Source: Cupriavidus laharis (GTDB lineage Bacteria; Pseudomonadota; Gammaproteobacteria; Burkholderiales; Burkholderiaceae). From it: 64,000 nucleotides of DNA. The notes under the pieces are model-generated. The model ran no database searches and was not told the origin of the DNA. It saw only the letters and a list, made by a program, of their open reading frames with translations. Each line of letters opens with the position of its first letter. Position 1 is the stretch's first letter. Made by a program: the position numbers and the translations under genes. Positions 16,196 to 27,200 of this stretch are shown piece after piece. The stretch is from positions 186,001-250,000 of the forward strand of contig NZ_CAJZAI010000001.1 of the NCBI RefSeq assembly GCF_914271435.1, in the 5' to 3' direction.

Positions 16196-16699
16196 TCAGA
16201 GCACAATCGGCCGATCATCCAGTTCATTCGGATTGCGCCCATCCCCCGCCGGAAAATGCGTGGCCAGCAGATCATGGATTTGCCCCACGGCCTTCAGCAC
16301 CGGCCTGACCGACAAATCCTTGGCCAGTCCCACCGCCAATTCATCGCATACCGCGCGCCATGTCTTCGCCCCCACGCGCGCATCGATACCCCGGTCGGCC
16401 AGCAACTCCACCGCATGGTCAGCCAGGTTGATATAAAGCAGCACGCCGGTGTGCTCTTCGGTATTCCACACCTCCAGCGCGCCAAACAGCGCCCGAGCCC
16501 GCGCCCGCGGCGTGGTTCCGGCCCAGGCATGGCCGACCGGCAGGCTGGCCTCGATGACCACGCGGATCTCGCCCCGGTGGCGTGATTCTCCTGTGTGGAC
16601 GGCATCATGCAGTTGCTGTTGCGCCTCGGCGGGGAAATGGCGGCGGGCGGTGCCGGGGGTAGTGCCGAGGTGGCGCAGGGCGCGTCGCAGCGATGGCAT
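16196..16699 (-). CDS. TPM-domain protein (third gene of lemA unit)
   Basis: A 167-residue protein with a TPM domain: EIRVVIEASLPVGHAWAG, ALFGALEVWNTEEHTGVLLYINLADHAVELLADRGI and the closing helix. The Asn-Thr-x-x-x-x-Gly-Val-Leu-Leu-Tyr strand and the ADRGI end are typical of the YgcG/Psb32 group. There is no signal peptide and no obvious membrane helix, so it appears cytoplasmic, unlike its upstream neighbour. It has AAGGAGA before the start and lies 12 bp after the second TPM gene, in one operon with lemA. Function in the family is unsettled. Confidence 0.82.
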   Translation of the reverse strand: MPSLRRALRHLGTTPGTARRHFPAEAQQQLHDAVHTGESRHRGEIRVVIEASLPVGHAWAGTTPRARARALFGALEVWNTEEHTGVLLYINLADHAVELLADRGIDARVGAKTWRAVCDELAVGLAKDLSVRPVLKAVGQIHDLLATHFPAGDGRNPNELDDRPIVL

Positions 16700-16711
16700 G
16701 GTACGGTCTCC

Positions 16712-17575
16712 TTACCAGTTGCCGGAGGCGCCGCCGCCGTCGAAGCCACCACCGCCTCCGCCGCTGAAGCCGCCCGAGTCGCCGCCACCGAAATCACCAC
16801 CGCCGCCGAAGCCGCCGCGGCGGCCCCAGTCGCTGCCCATGCCGTAGCCGCCCAGTCCCCCGAGTCCGCCGGCGATTACGTCACGGCCGCGCGGCGTGGT
16901 GACGATCTGTGGTCCGCGGCGACGCGTGGCGGCTGTCAGGAAGAAGAACAGGATGATGGCCAGCGGGAACAGCACCGGCAGCCAGTCAGACCAGAACGAT
17001 TGCTCTTGCTTGCGCGGCTGCGGGCCGGCCAGTCCTTCCTTGTCGATGGTGGCCTGGATCGCGGAGATACCGGCCGCCAGTCCGCCGTAGAAGTCGTTCT
17101 GGCGAAAATGCGGCGCCATGACGTCCTGCAGGATGCGCTTGGACATGGCGTCTGTGAGCGATCCCTGCACGCCGCGTCCGACTTCGAGCCGCATCTTGCG
17201 CAGGCCGGGCGGGTTGTCCTTGGCAATCAGCACGATCACGCCGTCGTCGATGCCCTTGCGGCCGGCGCGCCAGGCGTCGGCCACGCGGATGCTGTAGGCA
17301 TCGATGGTCTCGGGCTCGGTGGTCGGCAGCATCAGCACGAAGATCTGGCTGCCGCGCTGCTGCTCGTACTCGGCCAGCACGTTCTCCAGCGCAGTGCGCT
17401 GGGTGGCGGAAAGTGTATTGGTGAGGTCAGTGACGCGCTGGGTCAGCGGCGGCACCGGTACAAAACCGTCATTAGCCGCCAGGGCCGGCATCGCCAGCAC
17501 GCTGGCCAGCCAGAGGATGGCGGCCAGCCAGCGGCGCCAGGAACGGAAGACGGGCAAGTCCATCAAGGTGCCCAC
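16712..17575 (-). CDS. Secreted/membrane TPM-domain protein YgcG-like
   Basis: A 287-residue protein: signal peptide (ILWLASVLAMPALAAND), TPM domain (VTDLTNTLSATQRTALENVL, SQIFVLMLPTTEPETI, DDGVIVLIAKDNPPGLRKMRLEVGRGVQG), one C-terminal membrane helix (VLFPLAIILFFFLTAA) and a glycine-rich tail (GGGDFGGGDSGGFSGGGGGG). This is the classical YgcG layout, with the TPM domain outside the inner membrane. It follows lemA by 16 bp; lemA-TPM pairs are widely conserved, suggesting a joint envelope role that is not yet defined. Confidence 0.88.
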   Translation of the reverse strand: MGTLMDLPVFRSWRRWLAAILWLASVLAMPALAANDGFVPVPPLTQRVTDLTNTLSATQRTALENVLAEYEQQRGSQIFVLMLPTTEPETIDAYSIRVADAWRAGRKGIDDGVIVLIAKDNPPGLRKMRLEVGRGVQGSLTDAMSKRILQDVMAPHFRQNDFYGGLAAGISAIQATIDKEGLAGPQPRKQEQSFWSDWLPVLFPLAIILFFFLTAATRRRGPQIVTTPRGRDVIAGGLGGLGGYGMGSDWGRRGGFGGGGDFGGGDSGGFSGGGGGGFDGGGASGNW

Positions 17576-17591
17576 GATGCGTGCCTTGCTG

Positions 17592-18218
17592 TCAGAACTT
17601 CACGGCAGGGGGCGTGGAGATGGCCTTCTCGTTTTCTACAGCGAAGGAAGGCTTGACCTCGTACTTGAATACCATGGCCGTGAGGTTGGTGGGGAAGCTG
17701 CGCGCGAGCACGTTGTAGTCGCGCACGGCGGCAATGTAGCGCTGGCGCGCTACGGTGATGCGGTTCTCCGTGCCTTCAAGCTGCGATTGCAGGTCGCGGA
17801 ACGAGGCATCGGCCTTGAGCTGCGGGTAGTTCTCGGACACCGCCAGCAGGCGCGACAGCGCGCCGGACAGCTCGCCCTGTGCCTGCTGGAAGCGCTTGAA
17901 CGCTTCCGGGTCGTTCAGGGTCTCCGGCGATACCTGGATGCTGGTGGCGGCGGCGCGTGCCTTGGTCACGGCCTCGAGCGTTTCACGCTCGTGCGAGGCG
18001 TAGCCCTTGACCGTGTTGACCAGGTTGGGAATCAGGTCGGCGCGCCGCTGGTACTGGTTGATGACCTCGCCCCAGGCTGCCTTGACCGCTTCGTCCTTGA
18101 CCTGGAAGTCGTTGTAGCCGCAGGCCGACAGCAGGCTGGCCAGGCAGGCCAGCAACAGCCAGCGGAACCAGCCGGCGGAACGGGACAAGGTTGAGGACAG
18201 GGGCAGTGAGGCGCGCAT
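17592..18218 (-). CDS. lemA: LemA family lipoprotein
   Basis: A 208-residue protein with a lipoprotein signal (LLACLASLLSACGYNDFQ) and the LemA core: VKAAWGEVINQYQRRADLIPNLVNTVKGYASHERETLEAVTKARAAA, then SRLLAVSENYPQLKADASFRDLQSQLEGTENRI and RYIAAVRDYNVLARSFPTNL, a coiled-coil-rich periplasmic domain. I choose the ATG at 18218 (GGGAG seven bases upstream) over the earlier one at 18248. It is the first gene of a three-gene unit with two TPM-domain genes. Confidence 0.92.
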   Translation of the reverse strand: MRASLPLSSTLSRSAGWFRWLLLACLASLLSACGYNDFQVKDEAVKAAWGEVINQYQRRADLIPNLVNTVKGYASHERETLEAVTKARAAATSIQVSPETLNDPEAFKRFQQAQGELSGALSRLLAVSENYPQLKADASFRDLQSQLEGTENRITVARQRYIAAVRDYNVLARSFPTNLTAMVFKYEVKPSFAVENEKAISTPPAVKF

Positions 18219-18296
18219 CGTGGGCTCCCGGTTTGAGACGAATCTCAAGTGTAGCGCACGGCGCGTTATGGCCGGCGGCTGCCCCGGCCCCTGCCG

Positions 18297-19586
18297 TCAG
18301 GCAGCGAAGGTCTTGCGCGCGGCGTCCAGCGTGGCTTGCAGGATGGCGTCGTCATGGCAGGCCGAGACGAAGCCCGCCTCGAAGGCCGAAGGCGCCAGGT
18401 ACACGCCGTTGTCGAGCATCGCGTGGAAGAAGCGGTTGAAGCGCGCGGTATCGCTCTTCGTGACTTCGGCGAAGCTGCCCGGCACGCCGTCGCGGAAATA
18501 GATGCCGAACATGCCGCCAATCGCATCGGCGGCAAACGGCACGCCGGCGGCGCGGGCGGCTTCGCTCAGGCCATCGGCCAGCTTGCGGGTTTGCGCGGTG
18601 AGCTTGTCGTAGAAGCCCGGTGCCTGGATCAGCCGCAGCGTGGTCAGGCCGGCGGCCACCGCCAGCGGGTTGCCCGACAGTGTGCCGGCCTGGTACACGC
18701 CGCCCAGCGGCGCCAGCTTCGCCATGATGTCGCGCCGGCCGCCAAAGGCCGCCGCCGGCATGCCGCCGCCGATGACCTTGCCCAGGCAGGTCATGTCCGG
18801 GGTGATGCCGTAGTGGGCCTGGGCGCCGCCCAGCGCCACGCGGAAGCCGGTCATGACTTCGTCGAAGATCAGCACGGCGCCGTCGCGCGTGCACAGTTCG
18901 CGCATGGCCTTCAGGAAGGCATCGCTCGCGCGCACCAGGTTCATGTTGCCGGCGACCGGCTCGACGATCACGGCGGCGATTTCACCCGCGTGTTTCGCGA
19001 ACGCCTGTTCGAGCTGTTCGACATTGTTGTACTCGAGCACCATGGTGTGGCGCGTCACGTCGGCGGGCACGCCGGCCGAGGACGGCGCGTTCTGCGTGGT
19101 GTCGGCAAAGGTCAGCAGACCCGAGCCGGCCTTGACCAGCAGGCTGTCGGCGTGGCCGTGGTAGCAGCCTTCGAACTTGATGATCAGGTCGCGGCCGGTG
19201 AATCCGCGCGCCAGGCGCAGCGCGCTCATGGTGGCTTCGGTGCCGGAGGAGACCAGCCGCACCTGTTCGATGGACGGCACCAGCTTGCAGATTTCTTCGG
19301 CCATCTCGATCTCGGCTTCGGTCGGTGCGCCGAACGAGAAGCTGTGCGCGGCGGTTTCCTGTACCGCGCGCACCACGTCGGGGTGCGCATGGCCGACGAT
19401 CATCGGCCCCCAGGAGCCGATGTAGTCGATATAGCGCTGGCCGTCGGCATCCCACATATAGGCGCCTTCGGCGCGCGTGATGAAGCGCGGCGTGCCGCCC
19501 ACCGAGCGGAAGGCCCGCACGGGCGAATTGACGCCGCCGGGGATGGTTTGCTGGGCACGGTCGAAGAGCTGCTGGTTACGGGACAT
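18297..19586 (-). CDS. hemL: Glutamate-1-semialdehyde 2,1-aminomutase
   Basis: A 429-residue PLP enzyme that converts glutamate-1-semialdehyde to 5-aminolevulinate, the C5 route to haem. It matches HemL end to end: [82 protein letters not shown] [13 protein letters not shown] and the PLP-lysine segment [16 protein letters not shown]. Length is normal for the family. It is divergent from the rubredoxin gene 235 bp away. Confidence 0.97.
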   Translation of the reverse strand: MSRNQQLFDRAQQTIPGGVNSPVRAFRSVGGTPRFITRAEGAYMWDADGQRYIDYIGSWGPMIVGHAHPDVVRAVQETAAHSFSFGAPTEAEIEMAEEICKLVPSIEQVRLVSSGTEATMSALRLARGFTGRDLIIKFEGCYHGHADSLLVKAGSGLLTFADTTQNAPSSAGVPADVTRHTMVLEYNNVEQLEQAFAKHAGEIAAVIVEPVAGNMNLVRASDAFLKAMRELCTRDGAVLIFDEVMTGFRVALGGAQAHYGITPDMTCLGKVIGGGMPAAAFGGRRDIMAKLAPLGGVYQAGTLSGNPLAVAAGLTTLRLIQAPGFYDKLTAQTRKLADGLSEAARAAGVPFAADAIGGMFGIYFRDGVPGSFAEVTKSDTARFNRFFHAMLDNGVYLAPSAFEAGFVSACHDDAILQATLDAARKTFAA

Positions 19587-19820
19587 GGTCTGCCTGGGTC
19601 GAAAACTCTGGAAACGCGTTCAAGCGGGCGCGAACTGGCGTCAAAGGGTGGGCAAAGCGGTGCAAAGTGGTGGAGTAGCGCGGCTTTTGTCCTGTATTTG
19701 TACGCTAACGTGCGCGAACACGGCGGATTTGGCACGATTCTGGCTAACGCGGCTGGCGCCGTCGGCGCCGATTCGGTACCATCTGCGCTGAATTTTAATG
19801 GAGAGCGACCAGAGCCTGTT

Positions 19821-19991
19821 ATGGAATACAAGACTTGGATGTGCCTGATCTGCGGCTGGATCTACGACGAAGCCACCGGCGCGCCGGAAGACGGCATTGC
19901 CCCGGGCACCAAATGGGAAGACGTGCCCATCAACTGGACCTGCCCGGAGTGCGGGGCCCGCAAGGAAGATTTCGAGATGGTGGCGATCTGA
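19821..19991 (+). CDS. Rubredoxin
   Basis: A 56-residue iron-sulphur-free, single-Fe electron carrier with the two rubredoxin knuckles: MCLICGWIY (C-x2-C near residues 8-11) and WTCPECGARKEDFE (C-x2-C near residues 41-44), together with the conserved EDGIAPGTKWEDVP loop. It is complete and of normal length. It sits between hemL and the pilG gene, an arrangement common in beta- and gammaproteobacteria; it is not required for chemotaxis signalling and its redox partner is not encoded here. Confidence 0.95.
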   Translation: MEYKTWMCLICGWIYDEATGAPEDGIAPGTKWEDVPINWTCPECGARKEDFEMVAI

Positions 19992-20330
19992 CGCCATCGC
20001 TTGCCAGCGCGGGCGTCGCGGCACCGCTGCGTCGCGCCGACGCGACAATTCGCCGGGCCAGGCCGGACGCTCCGGATTGACGGCCCTCCGGCGTCTTGTC
20101 ACACTCTGTCGCAAAATGATTCTCCGTCCATCCCGCCGTCCGGGGGGGGCGCAGGGCGGAAAGGCAGGTGCGGGTTCCACGTGCCGCCTCTGGCCGGTCA
20201 TCTGACCGGTCTTTGCAGGGAAGATAAATCGGGGTTCCGTCGGGGCGGCTGGCCAGGCCAGGCTGCTTCGCGCGGGTGTTCTCAAGAGATTGCCGGTGCT
20301 CCGCATGGAGACGCTGGTCGCGGGAACAAC

Positions 20331-20813
20331 ATGCGGGTCGCTCAAATACAAGAAAGCCATCGGGTCAATGCCGGCGCCAGCGCGCAGCCGGACCAGGGGC
20401 CGGCGTGTGCGCCGGCGTCTTCGCGCAAGGTGCTGGTGATCGACGATTCCAGCACCATCCGCCGTACGGCGGAGATCTTCCTGTCGCAGGCCGGCTACCA
20501 GGTCGTGCTTGCCGAGGACGGTTTCGAAGCGCTCGCCAAGGTCGGCGACATGCATCCCGACCTCATCTTCTGCGACATCCTGATGCCGCGTCTCGATGGC
20601 TACCAGACCTGCTCGCTGATCAAGAAAAGTCCGCGTTTCCACGCCATTCCCGTGATCATGCTGTCCTCGCGCGATGGCGTGTTCGACCGCTCGCGCGGGC
20701 GCCTGGTGGGCGCGCAGGATCACCTTGCCAAGCCGTTCACGCGCGAAGCGCTGCTGCAGGCTGTGCAGGCGTGCCTGCCTGCCCAAGTAACCGGCAACGC
20801 GCTGCCGGCATGA
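20331..20813 (+). CDS. pilG: Twitching-motility response regulator PilG
   Basis: A 160-residue single-domain CheY-like regulator with an extra ~30-residue N-terminus. The receiver has VLVIDDSSTIRRTAEIFL (acidic pair), the phospho-acceptor in LIFCDILMPRLDGYQT, the switch Ser in PVIMLSSRDG and the Lys in LAKPFTREAL. The PilG hallmark GVFDRSRGRLVGAQDHLAKPF is present. In Pseudomonas PilG acts with ChpA in pilus extension. I start at ATG 20331; an upstream in-frame start at 20001 gives a Gly/Arg-rich extension without credibility. First gene of the pilGHIJ-chpA cluster. Confidence 0.92.
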   Translation: MRVAQIQESHRVNAGASAQPDQGPACAPASSRKVLVIDDSSTIRRTAEIFLSQAGYQVVLAEDGFEALAKVGDMHPDLIFCDILMPRLDGYQTCSLIKKSPRFHAIPVIMLSSRDGVFDRSRGRLVGAQDHLAKPFTREALLQAVQACLPAQVTGNALPA

Positions 20814-20835
20814 CCCGGATTCAAGGAACTGACTC

Positions 20836-21207
20836 ATGACAACCATCAACAAGATCCTCATCGTCGACGACTCTCCCACCGAAGCCCTGTTCATGTCCGA
20901 CTTGCTCGGCAAGCAGGGCTTCAAGGTTTCGGTCGCGGGCAACAGCGACCAGGCCTTCGCGCGGCTGGAGGCAGAGGCCTTCGACCTGATCCTGATGGAC
21001 GTGGTGATGCCTGGCCAGAACGGCTACCAGGCCACGCGCGCCATCAAGCGCGACGACCGCTTCAAGGACATCCCCGTGATCATGTGCACCAGCAAGGGCC
21101 TGGACACCGACCGCATCTGGGGTATGCGCCAGGGGGCTTCGGACTACATCGTCAAGCCGGTCGACAGCAAGGAATTGCTGACCAAGATCGCGGCGCTGTC
21201 CCACTGA
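20836..21207 (+). CDS. pilH: Twitching-motility response regulator PilH
   Basis: A 123-residue CheY-like protein: ILIVDDSPTEALFMSDLL, phospho-acceptor in DLILMDVVMPGQNGYQATRAI, the Thr/Ser position in VIMCTSKGLDTDRIWGMRQGA and the lysine in YIVKPVDSKELL. These match PilH, the second response regulator of Pil-Chp systems, which opposes PilG by acting in pilus retraction or as a phosphate sink. It starts 22 bp after pilG. Confidence 0.94.
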   Translation: MTTINKILIVDDSPTEALFMSDLLGKQGFKVSVAGNSDQAFARLEAEAFDLILMDVVMPGQNGYQATRAIKRDDRFKDIPVIMCTSKGLDTDRIWGMRQGASDYIVKPVDSKELLTKIAALSH

Positions 21208-21244
21208 CGGCACCGGTTTTCGCCAGCATCGCCGGGGACGCCAC

Positions 21245-21793
21245 ATGAACGCGCCACGCCAAGACCTTCGCACCCGCCAGACCCGCTTGCAGGACTACCA
21301 GGCCATGCTGGCCAGGCGCCTGCGCGAGGCGCGCAACGTGCCTGCGGCCGACAGCTACCTCGCGGTCCAGGTGGGCCAGCGCGGCTGGCTGCTGCCGCTC
21401 GCGCAGACCGGCGAGGTGCTCGACATGCGCCATCCGAGCCGCGTGCCGCTGACACAGCCGTGGTATGCCGGCCTGGTCAATGCCCGCGGCAACCTGCTTG
21501 GCGTGGTGGACTTCGGCCTGTTCTGCGGGGAGGGGCCGACGCCGCTGCAGCCCGGCAGCAAGATCGTGGTGCTGTCGCGCCAGGTCGAGCGGGCCTGCGG
21601 CATCCTGGCCACGCGCGTGGTCGGCCTGCGCCACGCGGCGGATCTGCGCGCGCCGGCGCAGGATGCGGCAGCCGGCGCCGCATGGGAAGGCAAGCGTCTC
21701 GACGATGGCGACGGCCGCGCCTGGCAGGTGCTGGATGTGCGCGCGCTGCTGGATGCGCCGGCGTTTCTCCAGGCAGGGCGCGCTGCGGCATAG
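21245..21793 (+). CDS. pilI: CheW-like coupling protein PilI
   Basis: A 182-residue cytoplasmic CheW-domain protein linking the PilJ receptor to the ChpA kinase. It shows [49 protein letters not shown] and [24 protein letters not shown], the two SH3-like halves of CheW. It lies 37 bp after pilH and 113 bp before pilJ, in the standard gene order. Confidence 0.92.
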   Translation: MNAPRQDLRTRQTRLQDYQAMLARRLREARNVPAADSYLAVQVGQRGWLLPLAQTGEVLDMRHPSRVPLTQPWYAGLVNARGNLLGVVDFGLFCGEGPTPLQPGSKIVVLSRQVERACGILATRVVGLRHAADLRAPAQDAAAGAAWEGKRLDDGDGRAWQVLDVRALLDAPAFLQAGRAAA

Positions 21794-21906
21794 CCCGTGC
21801 GGATTTTCCGGCGCCGTTGGTCGCGGTGCACGGCGCAACAGAACAAATAACGCGGCGGCGCGTGTCGAGGCCGCCCCAGACAACGATTCAACGGACAGAG
21901 GGTGCT

Positions 21907-24108
21907 ATGGGGTTCAAGAAGATCAGCCTGGGACGCCGGACGCCGGCAGCCGAAGCGGCTGCCGGCCTGGTGGAGGACCGTGCCGGCGCGGTGCCATCGG
22001 CGGGCGCCGCGCCGCGCGCCGATGGTTTGGGCCGTACCCCTGTCGAGCTCGTGTCAGCATGGCTGGGGCGCATGCCGTTCTCCTCTCAGCAGCGTGCGCT
22101 CACCATCGGCGTGGTGGTGTCGCTGGTGGCGCTGCTTGGCTCGGTGTACATGGACAACCGCATCGCCAACAATGCCGCGGCGCAGATCGAAATCTCCGGT
22201 GACATGCTGATGCACTCGCAGCGCCTGGGCAAGGCCGCGCCGGTGGCGCTGCTGGGCAACATGCAGGCCTTCACGCAGCTGCGCCAGTCCAAGGAAGCCC
22301 TGGCCGAAGACTTGCAGGCACTGCAGGCGGGCAGCGACGACAAGCATGTGCGTGCCACCACGGGCGCGGCGCAGCCGCTGCTGGAAACCGCGATCAGCTC
22401 GTGGAAGCGCAGTGAGAAGAGCGCCGCCGACGTGCTGGCGCAGCAGGCGGTGCTGACCACGATCGGCCAGACCCTGCAGGTCTTCAACGCCTCGAACCCG
22501 GAACTGCTGGAGGCAGCCGAACAGGTTGCCGCCATCAAGCTGCAGTCCGGCGCCAATGCGCGCGAAGTGGCGGCGTCGGCCCAGCTGGTGATGCTGACGC
22601 AGCGCCTGGGCAAGAACCTGAACGAATTCCTGTCCGGCGAGGGCGTGAACCCCGAAACCGCGTTCCTGCTCGGCAAGGACACCAACACGTTCCGCGAGAC
22701 GCTCGATGGCCTGCTCAACGGCAGCGAGGCCCTGCGGCTCAATGCCGCCACCGATGCGGAAACGCGAGGCTACCTGCAGCAGCTTTCGCAGCGCTTTGAT
22801 GCGGTCCAGAAGACTACCCAGACGATCCTGCAGAACCTGCCCGGCCTGATTGCCGCCAAGCGCGCGCAGCAGCAGATCTTCAACGACAACGAAGGCCTGC
22901 GCGGCGAACTGTCCGCGCTGCAGAAGGCCTACGCCGAGGCGGCGCACTTCCGCCCCGTGACGCTGGGTGCGACGGTGGTCTCGGCGCTGATGACGCTGCT
23001 CTGCCTGGCCGGCCTGGCCGCGCTGTACCTGCGCGATTCACGCCAGCGCGCGCTGGAAGCCGAGGCGCGCGAGCGCGAGGCCGAAGCGCGCCGCCTGGAG
23101 GAAAAGCGCAACAACGACACCACGCAGAAAGCGATTCTGCAGCTGATGAACGAGCTGCAGGACATCGCCGACGGCGACCTGACACGCCAGGCCACCGTGA
23201 CCGAGGACATCACCGGCGCCATTGCCGACTCGGTGAACTACACGGTGGAAGAACTGCGCGAACTGGTGGGCCGTGTGCAGCAGACGGCGGGGGAAGTGAC
23301 GCTGGCCTCTGGCCAGGTGCAGGCCACCTCCAACCAGCTCGCGACGACGACCGAGGAGCAGTCGCGCCAGATCCGCCAGACCGGCGAATCGGTGGTGGAC
23401 ATGGCCGACCGCATCACGCAGGTGTCGCGCGGCGCGGCCGAGTCGGCCAATGTGGCACGCGCCTCGCTGACCGCTGCGGAGCAGGGGCAGCAGGCCGTGC
23501 AGAACGCCATTGCGGGCATGAACGACATCCGCGAGCAGATCCAGGAAACGTCCAAGCGCATCAAGCGCCTGGGCGAGTCGTCGCAGGAGATCGGTGAAAT
23601 CGTCGAGCTGATCTCGGACATTACCGAGCAGACCAACGTGCTGGCACTCAATGCCGCCATCCAGGCCGCATCCGCCGGTGAAGCCGGGCGCGGCTTCACG
23701 GTGGTGGCCGAGGAAGTGCAGCGCCTGGCCGAACGCTCCGGCGAGGCAACCAAGCAGATCGGCGCGCTGATCCGCACCATCCAGACCGATACCCAGGACG
23801 CCGTGCACGCCATGGAGCGCAGCACGCAGGGCGTGGTGGAAGGTGCGCGCCTGTCGGACAATGCCGGCGCCGCGTTGCAGGAAATCGGCCGCGTGTCGCG
23901 CCAGCTTGCCGAACTGATCGAGCAGATTTCCCGCTCCACCTCGCACGAGGCGGACCTGGCCGGCGGCGTGGCCCGCCACATCGAACGCATTCTGCAGGTG
24001 ACCGAGCAGACCACCGCCGGCACCCGCCAGACCGCGAGTTCGGTGCGCGAGCTGACGCAACTGACCGAAGAGCTGCGCAATTCCGTATCGCGGTTCAAGA
24101 TCGCCTGA
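21907..24108 (+). CDS. pilJ: Type IV pilus chemoreceptor PilJ
   Basis: A 733-residue methyl-accepting transducer. An N-terminal membrane helix ([18 protein letters not shown], about residue 65) leads into a periplasmic helical PilJ domain, a second helix ([25 protein letters not shown]) precedes a HAMP-like segment ([36 protein letters not shown]) and the signalling tip is [42 protein letters not shown], which in this family replaces the usual canonical tip. The ATG at 21907 is used because translation from an upstream frame start would overlap pilI. It is not followed by a pilK methyltransferase gene. Confidence 0.95.
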   Translation: MGFKKISLGRRTPAAEAAAGLVEDRAGAVPSAGAAPRADGLGRTPVELVSAWLGRMPFSSQQRALTIGVVVSLVALLGSVYMDNRIANNAAAQIEISGDMLMHSQRLGKAAPVALLGNMQAFTQLRQSKEALAEDLQALQAGSDDKHVRATTGAAQPLLETAISSWKRSEKSAADVLAQQAVLTTIGQTLQVFNASNPELLEAAEQVAAIKLQSGANAREVAASAQLVMLTQRLGKNLNEFLSGEGVNPETAFLLGKDTNTFRETLDGLLNGSEALRLNAATDAETRGYLQQLSQRFDAVQKTTQTILQNLPGLIAAKRAQQQIFNDNEGLRGELSALQKAYAEAAHFRPVTLGATVVSALMTLLCLAGLAALYLRDSRQRALEAEAREREAEARRLEEKRNNDTTQKAILQLMNELQDIADGDLTRQATVTEDITGAIADSVNYTVEELRELVGRVQQTAGEVTLASGQVQATSNQLATTTEEQSRQIRQTGESVVDMADRITQVSRGAAESANVARASLTAAEQGQQAVQNAIAGMNDIREQIQETSKRIKRLGESSQEIGEIVELISDITEQTNVLALNAAIQAASAGEAGRGFTVVAEEVQRLAERSGEATKQIGALIRTIQTDTQDAVHAMERSTQGVVEGARLSDNAGAALQEIGRVSRQLAELIEQISRSTSHEADLAGGVARHIERILQVTEQTTAGTRQTASSVRELTQLTEELRNSVSRFKIA

Positions 24109-24243
24109 CCATGATGACGCCCGGGGCCGCCAGCCTGCATGCCGGCATCGAGAACGCCGGCCGCAAGGCAGTCCCGGAGCGATTGACGATCCTGGCGCCC
24201 GCCGTCGCGTCGGGACTGCCCCGACCCGCGCGCAAAGGCCGCA

Positions 24244-27200
24244 ATGGAAGCCGTGATGTCTTTGAATTCTCCCTTTTCGCGTGATCCCGCCGAGCTGCCG
24301 ATAGCGGATGCGCCGGAACCGGCCGCCTCCGCCTCGCGCGACCTGTCCGTGCTTGCATGGGTGGTACCGAGCCTGCGTGCGGCGCTGGACGACGCCGCGA
24401 CCGAGTTGTCCCACTACGTCGATGAAGTCCAGCAGGCGCCCGAGGCGCTGGGTGCACGCGATACCACGTCGCTGCGCCTGGCGGGGCAGCAACTGCACCA
24501 GGCTGCCGGCGCGGTGCATATCGTGGGCCTGCGCGGGGTCGATCCCTACTGCCAGGGGTTGCGCCGCCTGATCGAAGGCCTCGACGGCGGCGGCGTGGCG
24601 GCCAATGCCGGCACGCTCGCCGTGTTCCGTTCCGGCGTGCAGGCGCTAGGCGAGTACGTGGACGACCTGATGGCCGGCGACGAGCAGGACCCGCTGCGGC
24701 TGTTCCGCCCGTATGCCGAGATCCTGGCGCTGCTTGGCGACGAGCGTGTGCATCCGGCCGACCTGTGGCTCGATGAACTGCAGATGCTGCCGGGCATCCT
24801 GCTGCCGACGCGTAATGCATCGGCCGTCACGCGCGCGCGCCAGCGCTACGAGCAGGCGCTGCTCAAGGCGCTGCGCCTGCCGGTGCCATGCGCCGAGTCC
24901 GCGCGGCTGCGCGAGGCCTACCTGCCGCTGCAGGAGGCGCTGGACGAAGTCCGCGCCAGCGAGCAGGAGGCGCGCCGCGCCACCGACCACCCGGACCGCG
25001 GCGTCTGGCATGTGCTGTCGCTCGCGTTCCGCGCCCTGGCCCACGGGCTGCTGCCGTCCGACCTGCTCGCCAAGCGCTTTGCCGGCCGTGCCCACCTGCT
25101 GCTGCGGCAATACCAGCAGGGCCAGGTGCGTGTGCCGCAGGCTCTCCTCAACGACGCCATCTTCCTGCTGGTGTGCACTGCGCAGGGGGAGGGGGAGCCA
25201 CCTCTGCACGGTGCTGACGAGGCGGCCGTGACGACGCTGCGCGCCGATATTGCACGCACCTTGCAGGCGTTCCGCCTCGACCGCGCGCACGCCACGGCAG
25301 GTGCCGACTACCGCTTGCGCTACTACGGGTGGCTGGATCCGATCGATACCCGCAACCTGCAACAGGCCGCCGCAGGGTTGGAGCGTGCCGCCGAAGGCGA
25401 TCCCGCGGGCTGGGAAATCGCGCTGGCGGCGCTGGCCGAAGCCGCGCTGCCGCTCGCGCAGCCGGCCTTGCAGCTCTGCCTGTCGCAGGCGGCGCTCAGG
25501 CCCGGCGCGGCGCAAGACCGCAACGAGGCGCTCGGCGCCACCGGCATCGCCCTGTTCCTGTCGCGTGCGCTGGCCTTGCCCTGGCGCGTGCACGGCATGA
25601 GCCCGAACCCCACCGCAGCGGTCTTTGCCGCGCGCTGCGAGGAACTGGCGCAATGCCTGGCCGATCCGGCCGCTGCGGCGCCGGCCTGGCTCGCACGCAT
25701 GGCCGACGAAGCCCGTGCCCAGGCGGCGCGCGTACAGGCAGTCGCGCAGCTGCGCGCCCAGCTTGACGGCGGCGAATCGTGGCTCGATACCTATGACCGC
25801 AACGCGGGCCGGCCCGATGCCGGCGCCAGCCTGGCTGAGGCCGTGCAGGCCTTCGAGGCGCTGCGAACCACGCTGGACGCGCTGCAGCACACCAACGCGC
25901 TGCCCGACGCGCTGAACGATGACGCGCAACAGGCCAGCGGCTCCGTGCAGGAGGCTGTGCGACAAGCCGGCATGCTGGGCGCCGGTGCCGACGAGGCCTT
26001 GCGCGGCGAGTGCCTGTCCGCCATTGCGGAGACGCTGGGCACGGTGCACGCGTTCATCGATGCACTGGAGCTGGGCCGCAGCCGTCACGAAGCCGAGGAC
26101 GTGGATCTCGACGAGGGGCTGGCCCTACGCCAGGCGAGCGCGGTCAGCAACGATCCCCTGTCGGTTGCACGTGCCGCCGCCAGCGAAGCCATCCGCACCT
26201 GTGCCACGGCCGACATGCCGCCCGTTCAGCGGCTGCGCGCCGCGCTGCAGGCGCTGGCTGACCAGGCCGCCATCGACGACAATGCCGCGCTGCGCCGCCA
26301 GGCCACAGAGGCCACCACGCAGCTCAACGCGTGGCTTGCGGGCAGCGACACTTCCGGCGAACGGCTGGTGGCGGCACTGGCCGAGCCGATGCCGCTTGCC
26401 GCACAGGCGCCCGAGCTTGTACCGGCGGCCGGGACTGCCGCAGCGGCGCACGACGACAGCGCGGCGCTGGATGCCGAGCTGTTCGGGATTTTCCTGCAGG
26501 AGGCCGACGAAGTCCTCGGCGGCATCGCGGGCGATTTCGGTTCGGGGCCGGAGTCGCTCGGCGATGCCGATACCCTCAGCCGCATCCGCCGCGCTTTCCA
26601 CACGCTCAAGGGCTCCAGCCGCATGGTCGGCCTGCACCGCTACGGCGAAGCCGCCTGGGCCGTGGAGCAGGTGATGAACTTGTGGATCGCCGAGGCGCGC
26701 GAGCCGGTGCCGGCCCTGCTGAACCTGCTGCGCCGCGCGCATGCGGAGTTGTCCGCGTGGGTGGCACTGCTGCATCGCGATGCCGGCGCGGCGCATGACA
26801 TTGCGCCGCTGGTTGCCGCGGCCGAGGCGGTGCGTGATCCGCAGCCGGAAGCCCCCGCGGCATCTGCCGCAGCGGAGCCTGACGATGCTGTCATCGACGA
26901 CACGCCGCCACCGGACATCCAGGCTGCGGATGCACCCGGGGATGGTCAGGAGGCCGACACGGATCTGCCCGGCGAGGCCACCGCCCCGGACGACGGCAAT
27001 GTCATTCCTTTCCGCTTGTCGGGTGCGTTGTCCGGCGACGACGACAACTTCAAGGTGATCGGCCCGATCCGCATCGGCCTGCCGCTCTACAACGTCTACC
27101 TGCAGGAGGCCGACGACCTCTTGCGCCAGTTCGCCACCGATATTTCCGAGTGGCGCCATGAGAACCACCCGTGCCCGAGCGAACTGGCGCTGCGCGTTGC

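Noticed and set aside
15805..16275. 156-codon minus-strand frame over the lysR remnant
   Set aside because: It is the wrong frame; the true remnant reads as a LysR effector domain in another frame.
18336..19991. 551-codon plus-strand frame ending in rubredoxin
   Set aside because: Its last 56 codons are the real rubredoxin; the rest is antisense to hemL.
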